NCBI RefSeq assembly: GCF_002797415.1
Contig: NZ_KZ454944.1
Span: forward strand, 2,312,665-2,376,664
Reading direction: 5' to 3'
From: Bacillus alkalisoli
GTDB taxonomy: Bacteria > Bacillota > Bacilli > Bacillales > Bacillaceae_I
Length of the DNA stretch: 64,000 bases
Shown here: one piece after another, positions 59,498-64,000 of the stretch
Layout: each line of letters begins with the position of its first letter
Numbering within the stretch: position 1 is the first letter of the stretch
Position numbers and translations under genes: made by a program
Notes under the pieces: model-generated
Told to the model about the DNA's origin: nothing
What the model saw: the letters and a program-made list of their open reading frames with translations, nothing else
Database searches by the model: none

Positions 59498-60974
59498 ATC
59501 GTTTTAAGTTAACAAGCTCTTGTAAAATTTCATCTGAAGTAGTAATTATACGAGTATTCGCTTGGAATCCACGTTGAGCAGTGATCATTTCTGTAAACTC
59601 TTCTGATAAATCTACGTTCGACATTTCTAGCGTACCTGCGACTATCGTTCCTGATCCATTAGCACCTGGTCTAAACATCTCAGCTAATTGAATCCCATCA
59701 CCATTTTTATCTAAGCTACCAGAGTTTGTAGATTGTTGAAATAAATTTTCACCAACCCTTTCCAAACCTGCAGCGTTAGGGAATTTTGCTAGCATTAATT
59801 GTCCTGCAACTTTAAGAGAACCAAATTGATCGATAAACGAAACTTTTCCGTCTCCAGAAATACTAAAACTTCTTGCAGTAGGTGGAATTTGAATTAAGCC
59901 AGGGTTACCACTTAACTGATCAGACCACGATGGTAACTTTACCATCTCTGCATTAGCAACAAAGTTCTCAAAAGCATTAAAAGCGTTATTAACAGAATCT
60001 CTCATCGTTTGGAAATGATAAACTAGTCTCGATAATACATTAATATCGTCTGTTGGATCATCTGCAAACCTAGTTACAATTGGATTGGATAACTCATACA
60101 CTAATTGCCCAGTATCGTTAATAAAGTCACCGATAGATGTGTTCAGTTCTACACCTGCTTCGTTTAATTGGTCGATCCTTCCATTAGGATTATTAAATGT
60201 GCTGTTATATACATTTAAGAATTCGTCTCTAGCTTTGTCTCTTGCATTTCCTGCTGCTGTTGCAGCCGCATTTAATATTGGATCCGTTCCACCAGAATCT
60301 ACACTAGCTTTCGTTGCATCCTCAAACGTTCTTTGCGCTTCTAACCAATTTGAAGCTAAACGTTGTAGATTTGTAGAATCACTTCTAAAATCAGTGAATA
60401 CATCAAAGAAAAGAGTCGCCTCGTTTAAAGCTAGATTTGCAGCATTAACTTCTACTTGAGACGGAATGCGTTTTTCTCCTGTTTCTCCAATTAAATACAT
60501 ACCGTTAGAATTTACAATGTATCCATTATTATCCAAGTAGAAATTTCCTGCTCTAGTATAATTCAATGAAACAGAATTATCAATTGCTCCACCTAAAATT
60601 CGATTATCACCTGGTACAGTGGCTGAATCTACATTAACCCTAGTAATATCTGCAATACTTCCAACTACAAAAAACCCATCACCTGATAAAGCTAAATCTA
60701 GTGGTCTAGCAGTCGTTTGCAAAGAGCCTTGTGTTTGTATACTGTCGATAGATGCTAATCTTGAACCTAGACCAACTTGTATAGGGTTTATACCACCACG
60801 CCCAGCAGCAGGTCCACTTGCACCTGATACTTGTTGCAACATCATTTCCTGAAAAGTTGTCCGTCCCTTTTTAAAACCAAATGTGTTCACATTCGCTATA
60901 TTATTCCCAATAACATCTAGTTTCGTTTGAAAGTTCTTTAAAGCACCAATACTCGAATACATGGATCTAAGCAT
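59496..60974 (-). CDS. flgE: Flagellar hook protein FlgE with a large insertion
   Basis: 492 aa. The ends are typical: MLRSMYSSIGALKNFQTKLDVIGNNIANVNT-type N-terminus and LSEEFTEMITAQRGFQANTRIITTSDEILQELVNL C-terminus form the rod/hook D0 coiled coil. SLNYTRAGNFYLDNNGYIV and FSISGDGKVSFID match the FlgE/FlgG body. Between them (about residues 175-347) lies an Ala/Asp/Asn-rich, probably helical insertion. B. subtilis FlgE is about 264 aa. Confidence 0.92.
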   Translation of the reverse strand: MLRSMYSSIGALKNFQTKLDVIGNNIANVNTFGFKKGRTTFQEMMLQQVSGASGPAAGRGGINPIQVGLGSRLASIDSIQTQGSLQTTARPLDLALSGDGFFVVGSIADITRVNVDSATVPGDNRILGGAIDNSVSLNYTRAGNFYLDNNGYIVNSNGMYLIGETGEKRIPSQVEVNAANLALNEATLFFDVFTDFRSDSTNLQRLASNWLEAQRTFEDATKASVDSGGTDPILNAAATAAGNARDKARDEFLNVYNSTFNNPNGRIDQLNEAGVELNTSIGDFINDTGQLVYELSNPIVTRFADDPTDDINVLSRLVYHFQTMRDSVNNAFNAFENFVANAEMVKLPSWSDQLSGNPGLIQIPPTARSFSISGDGKVSFIDQFGSLKVAGQLMLAKFPNAAGLERVGENLFQQSTNSGSLDKNGDGIQLAEMFRPGANGSGTIVAGTLEMSNVDLSEEFTEMITAQRGFQANTRIITTSDEILQELVNLKR

Positions 60975-60992
60975 AAAATCCCCTCCAGTTTC

Positions 60993-61637
60993 TTAATTTG
61001 AAATTTTTGTAATATAATCCAATGGAACTTTTTCGTTTGCTAATGGTCCTTCAGAAAAAGTAATATAAGTTATTCCGTTTTTTGATCCTACAGAAGAGAC
61101 TGTCATATCGTTATATTCTATATCTTCCCATACAATTGACACCTTTTTCCCTATCAGGCCACTTGCATTCATCAATGAATAGCTAGTGTAAGTTGGATCA
61201 GACGGCAGTTCAACACTACGTATTTGATCTGTTGTAATTTCGTTACCAGAAGCCAAAGAAAGCTTAGAATTTCCATCAATCATTGTCACTGCAATTACAA
61301 AATCTTTATGGTAATTTACTGTTGAGCCATTTTCCGTTTCTACTAACTCTTGCCACTCAATTTGTGCTCCTAAATACTGTTGCATGGATAAAGCACTTTG
61401 CCTCGTTTGATTATCTAAAAATTTCTCCATCGTTTTGTTTAAATTTGTCATCTGCTCTAGTGTAGAGAAATTAGCCATTTGAGAAATAAACTCTTTATCT
61501 TCCATTGGGTTTAAAGGGTCTTGATTTTGTAATTGTGCAATTAATAACCTCAAAAAATCATCTTTCCCTAAAATATTATTGTTTTTTTCAGGAGCTGGCC
61601 GATTTTCAATATATAAATCACTTGTAATCTTTGTCAT
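60993..61637 (-). CDS. flgD: Hook cap protein FlgD
   Basis: 214 aa. N-terminal FlgD core GKDDFLRLLIAQLQNQDPLNPMEDKEFISQMANFSTLEQM in short motifs, then a small FLN-type domain. Caps the growing hook. Encoded just before flgE, after fliK. Confidence 0.94.
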   Translation of the reverse strand: MTKITSDLYIENRPAPEKNNNILGKDDFLRLLIAQLQNQDPLNPMEDKEFISQMANFSTLEQMTNLNKTMEKFLDNQTRQSALSMQQYLGAQIEWQELVETENGSTVNYHKDFVIAVTMIDGNSKLSLASGNEITTDQIRSVELPSDPTYTSYSLMNASGLIGKKVSIVWEDIEYNDMTVSSVGSKNGITYITFSEGPLANEKVPLDYITKISN

Positions 61638-61644
61638 GTGTTCA

Positions 61645-62766
61645 TCACCCTACTTCGCTTGTTTCCATCTCAATTTCTAATAATTCATGAAACGACGACT
61701 CTTTTGAATCATCTTCCTTTTTTTGTTGCTGCTTATTTGGTTGCTGTTGTTCTGGATTACTGTGGTTTTTTTCTTGTTGGAGTGTCTTAGTTGTATCTTG
61801 GAAAACTATTTCAATTTTATCTATTTGAATATTTGAAGCTTGTAGATTAGCTTTTAATGAAAATAAACTACCTTCTAATAGTTTAGCAGCTGTAGCAGAG
61901 TGAGCTATGATCCTAGCATTTAAACTACCGTCAATTTGTTGTAATTTAATATGTACGGTACCTAAATGTTCGGGAGTTAAACGAATCATGATATTTTGTT
62001 TTCCACTTACAGTTTGTACTCTACTTCTTAATAATAATTGTTCCATTTTTTCTAGCAATTGAGATTTCGCTGTTTGTTCAGATACTGTATTTATCGTAAG
62101 TTGTGCTATGACTTGTTTAGGTACATGTAGATGTTCTGCTTTGATACTTGTTGGAGCAAAGTGTTCATTATTTATCTTTTGAGTGTTTGAATCATTTAAG
62201 CCAATGTTTTTTTGTATATCAAGATTTTTTTGTGCACTAGTAACCCAATCTAATTTCGATTCCACTATTTTTAATATTTTTTCGATTGTGTTTTCTTTTT
62301 TAATTCCAAAGAATTCTTCTACACTTAACTTATCTTTAAGTAATGCCATAATTTTATTTAGTTGTTCTATTTCTTTCGATAAAAAGGTGGTTGGAGATTC
62401 TGTTGTATTTTTAAATGTTTTAAATGTTGATAAATCTATATTTTTTTGTGAGGATTGACCAACTTTTTCTATTAAACCTAACAAGTAGTTTACTGCTTCA
62501 TAGTATCGGTCGTCTTTTAATTCTTCAGGGATATCATTTAATATAGTAAGTTGTTCAAAAGCAACTTCAGTTATAGCTGATATCATTTCCTCCTGTGAGT
62601 TACCCTCAAGTGCTGGCATTAGCATTTCATCATTAAAGTTTTCCACATTCATTAGTGGTTGGAGAAACTTATGAAAACTCTCACTGCCTTCTTTACTAAC
62701 AGCTTTACTTGAAATTAAATTACTATCTAATTTCTTATTAGAAAACTCTATTTGTAAGAAGTTCAC
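61645..62766 (-). CDS. fliK: Flagellar hook-length control protein FliK
   Basis: 373 aa. Variable, charged N-terminal ruler and a conserved C-terminal FliK domain with IMIRLTPEHLGTVHIKLQ and SLFSLKANLQASNIQIDKIEI, followed by a Gln/Asn-rich tail. Secreted ruler that triggers FlhB switching. Shorter than B. subtilis FliK. The linker differs most between species. Confidence 0.92.
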   Translation of the reverse strand: MNFLQIEFSNKKLDSNLISSKAVSKEGSESFHKFLQPLMNVENFNDEMLMPALEGNSQEEMISAITEVAFEQLTILNDIPEELKDDRYYEAVNYLLGLIEKVGQSSQKNIDLSTFKTFKNTTESPTTFLSKEIEQLNKIMALLKDKLSVEEFFGIKKENTIEKILKIVESKLDWVTSAQKNLDIQKNIGLNDSNTQKINNEHFAPTSIKAEHLHVPKQVIAQLTINTVSEQTAKSQLLEKMEQLLLRSRVQTVSGKQNIMIRLTPEHLGTVHIKLQQIDGSLNARIIAHSATAAKLLEGSLFSLKANLQASNIQIDKIEIVFQDTTKTLQQEKNHSNPEQQQPNKQQQKKEDDSKESSFHELLEIEMETSEVG

Positions 62767-62787
62767 ATTTACATCTCCTCTCCACCA

Positions 62788-63378
62788 TTATTCATCTGCT
62801 AATTTTTTCGTAAACTTAGCTGCAACAGCAGGTTCTAGTTGCGCTAAAACCGCCGAAACTTTATTGGCACTTAAATTAGCTAATATTTTCAATGCCAAAT
62901 CTTCTTCTAACTCCACCATAATCTGTGCTGCTTTTCTAGTTGGCATACGCTCGTACATGTTAGATAATTCTTTAATAGACTTACTAATTTCTACTGACTC
63001 CATTTCTAACTCGTCAATCTTTAGCGTGGCATTTTTTAGTTGTTCTTGAAGTTTGAGTATTTCATTTTGTTTATCTTGTAGTTCTCTTTCAAGTTGAACT
63101 ATAGTTTGATTAGCATTGTTTTGATCAGTTTTTTTCTCATCATTTGAGCTGTCTAACTTTTCCTCCTCGTGAGAAGTAACTGTTTCTACTTTAGGCCGCA
63201 TTTCTTTGGCAAGTTCGAAAATATTTATTCCAAAATAAGTTAATATTCCTAACGCTATCGTAAAAATAACTAAAACCGGAATAATGAATAAATACGTAAG
63301 TTTTTCAAAAAACGTATATTCTTTCTCTTCAACTTCCATTTCGTTCTTATTTAACTTATTTTTTTTCATAAGCTTCAC
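62788..63378 (-). CDS. ylxF: MotE-family FliG-like protein YlxF
   Basis: 196 aa: basic N-terminus, one membrane helix (about 28-50), coiled coil (about 90-135) and a C-terminal MgtE-N/FliG-like domain (YERMPTRKAAQIMVELEEDLALKILANLSANKVSAVLAQL in short motifs). MotE homologues help flagellar motor assembly. Its start overlaps the fliJ stop by 4 nt. Confidence 0.9.
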   Translation of the reverse strand: MKLMKKNKLNKNEMEVEEKEYTFFEKLTYLFIIPVLVIFTIALGILTYFGINIFELAKEMRPKVETVTSHEEEKLDSSNDEKKTDQNNANQTIVQLERELQDKQNEILKLQEQLKNATLKIDELEMESVEISKSIKELSNMYERMPTRKAAQIMVELEEDLALKILANLSANKVSAVLAQLEPAVAAKFTKKLADE

Positions 63379-63821
63379 CTATATGTTTGATGAGAATATT
63401 GCAGGATGGATAACTCATCAATAAACTTCGATTCTAGTTTGGTTTCTATTTGTTGAAATAGTTTCTGTTCTTTCTCGTCTAACCGTTCATATTTTTTACA
63501 TTCAATAGAATGTTCTTTCAATTTTTCCGCTTTAACATTCATAAAAGCTCTCGCATGACTAACCTTACGTTGCTGAACTAGTAAAGACTTTTCTAAATTA
63601 TTTACAAAATATTGTTGTTGTTTAATATAATCGACAGAAATACCATGTTGGAGAGACGAACGTAAGCTACCTTCTAAATGTTCTTTTTTCTTTAACAATT
63701 CGTAGAGCTCTTGTCCTTCTTGTTCAAATTCATTTAAAGCATGGTCATATTCATTTTTGGCAAAGTTTTTTTCTGCCTCTTTAACTACTAATATTTTTTT
63801 TAACCTTCCCCGAGTTTGCAT
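63375..63821 (-). CDS. fliJ: Flagellar export chaperone FliJ
   Basis: 148 aa, almost entirely coiled coil, charged (AEKNFAKNEYDHALNEFEQEGQELYELLKKKEHLEG style). Couples the FliI ATPase to the export gate. The ATG at 63821 follows AGGAGT that overlaps the fliI stop. Confidence 0.92.
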   Translation of the reverse strand: MQTRGRLKKILVVKEAEKNFAKNEYDHALNEFEQEGQELYELLKKKEHLEGSLRSSLQHGISVDYIKQQQYFVNNLEKSLLVQQRKVSHARAFMNVKAEKLKEHSIECKKYERLDEKEQKLFQQIETKLESKFIDELSILQYSHQTYR

Positions 63822-63834
63822 TATTGGTTTACTC

Positions 63835-64000
63835 CTATCTCAAAAGGTTAAGTAATTCATCTAATGTTTGTTGGAATGTATACTTATTCGTTACATCTTG
63901 TTTTAAAAAGCGAATGATTTCAGGGTAAGCTTTTATCGCTTCATCTACTTCCCTTGAAGTACCTCGTTTATATGCGCCAATATTAATTAAGTCTTCTGTT
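63835..64000 (-). CDS. fliI: FliI flagellar export ATPase, C-terminal fragment
   Basis: The last 55 codons of FliI enter from the right edge: EDLINIGAYKRGTSREVDEAI and a helical C-terminus ending LLNLLR, with stop TAG at 63835-63837. This matches the C-terminal domain of the F1-beta-like export ATPase. The rest of the gene is outside the window. Stop codon overlaps the fliJ SD. Confidence 0.9.
   Translation of the reverse strand, partial: TEDLINIGAYKRGTSREVDEAIKAYPEIIRFLKQDVTNKYTFQQTLDELLNLLR

Overview
This is a low-GC Firmicutes chromosome window. Gene content and order match the conserved Bacillaceae block that runs, in Bacillus subtilis terms, from fliI to ymfI. All 64 protein-coding genes called here lie on the minus strand, so transcription runs from position 64000 down to 1. 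Spore genes (dpaA, dpaB, a SpoIIIE-type translocase, tepA), a complete flagellar export and chemotaxis set with sigma-D, and the Gram-positive replicase PolC together indicate a motile, endospore-forming member of the Bacillaceae. The species cannot be named from the sequence alone. I saw no rRNA, tRNA, CRISPR array, prophage or intact insertion sequence.

Layout in the direction of transcription. (1) 64000-43107, the fla/che operon: end of fliI, fliJ, motE (ylxF), fliK, flgD, flgE, flbD (swrD), fliL, fliM, fliY, cheY, fliO (fliZ), fliP, fliQ, fliR, flhB, flhA, flhF, flhG, cheB, cheA, cheW, cheC, cheD, sigD. It holds the type III export gate, hook assembly, the C-ring switch and the CheY/CheB/CheC/CheD adaptation system, with sigma-D at the end. 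(2) 42896-42126: a small unrecognised gene and a SwrB-like gene. (3) 41964-28460: translation, lipid and replication genes rpsB, tsf, pyrH, frr, uppS, cdsA, dxr, rseP, proS, polC. (4) 28006-18155: rimP, nusA, rnpM (ylxR), ylxQ, infB, ylxP, rbfA, truB, ribF, rpsO, pnp. (5) 18041-9993: ylxY, mlpA, ymxH, then the dipicolinate/lysine cluster dpaA, dpaB, asd, dapG, dapA. (6) 9553-1: rnjB, tepA, ylzJ, spoIIIE, ymfC, ymfF, ymfH and a truncated ymfI.

The genes themselves are almost all textbook core genes. The less expected material is between and around them. Two copies of a GC-rich inverted-repeat element (9837-9953 and 15561-15753) and a second repeat family (28308-28470) each lie between a stop codon and that gene's intrinsic terminator. 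flbD has a strong Shine-Dalgarno sequence separated from its start codon by a perfect hairpin that would bring the two to normal spacing if folded. polC seems to be transcribed from a promoter in the end of proS through a terminator-like leader. rpsO has a possible three-way-junction leader. The hook protein carries a helix-rich insertion of about 170 residues. A sigma-D-like promoter follows sigD and would drive the small unknown gene and swrB. I did not find a clearly new multi-gene system; these regulatory and repeat features are the best candidates for follow-up.
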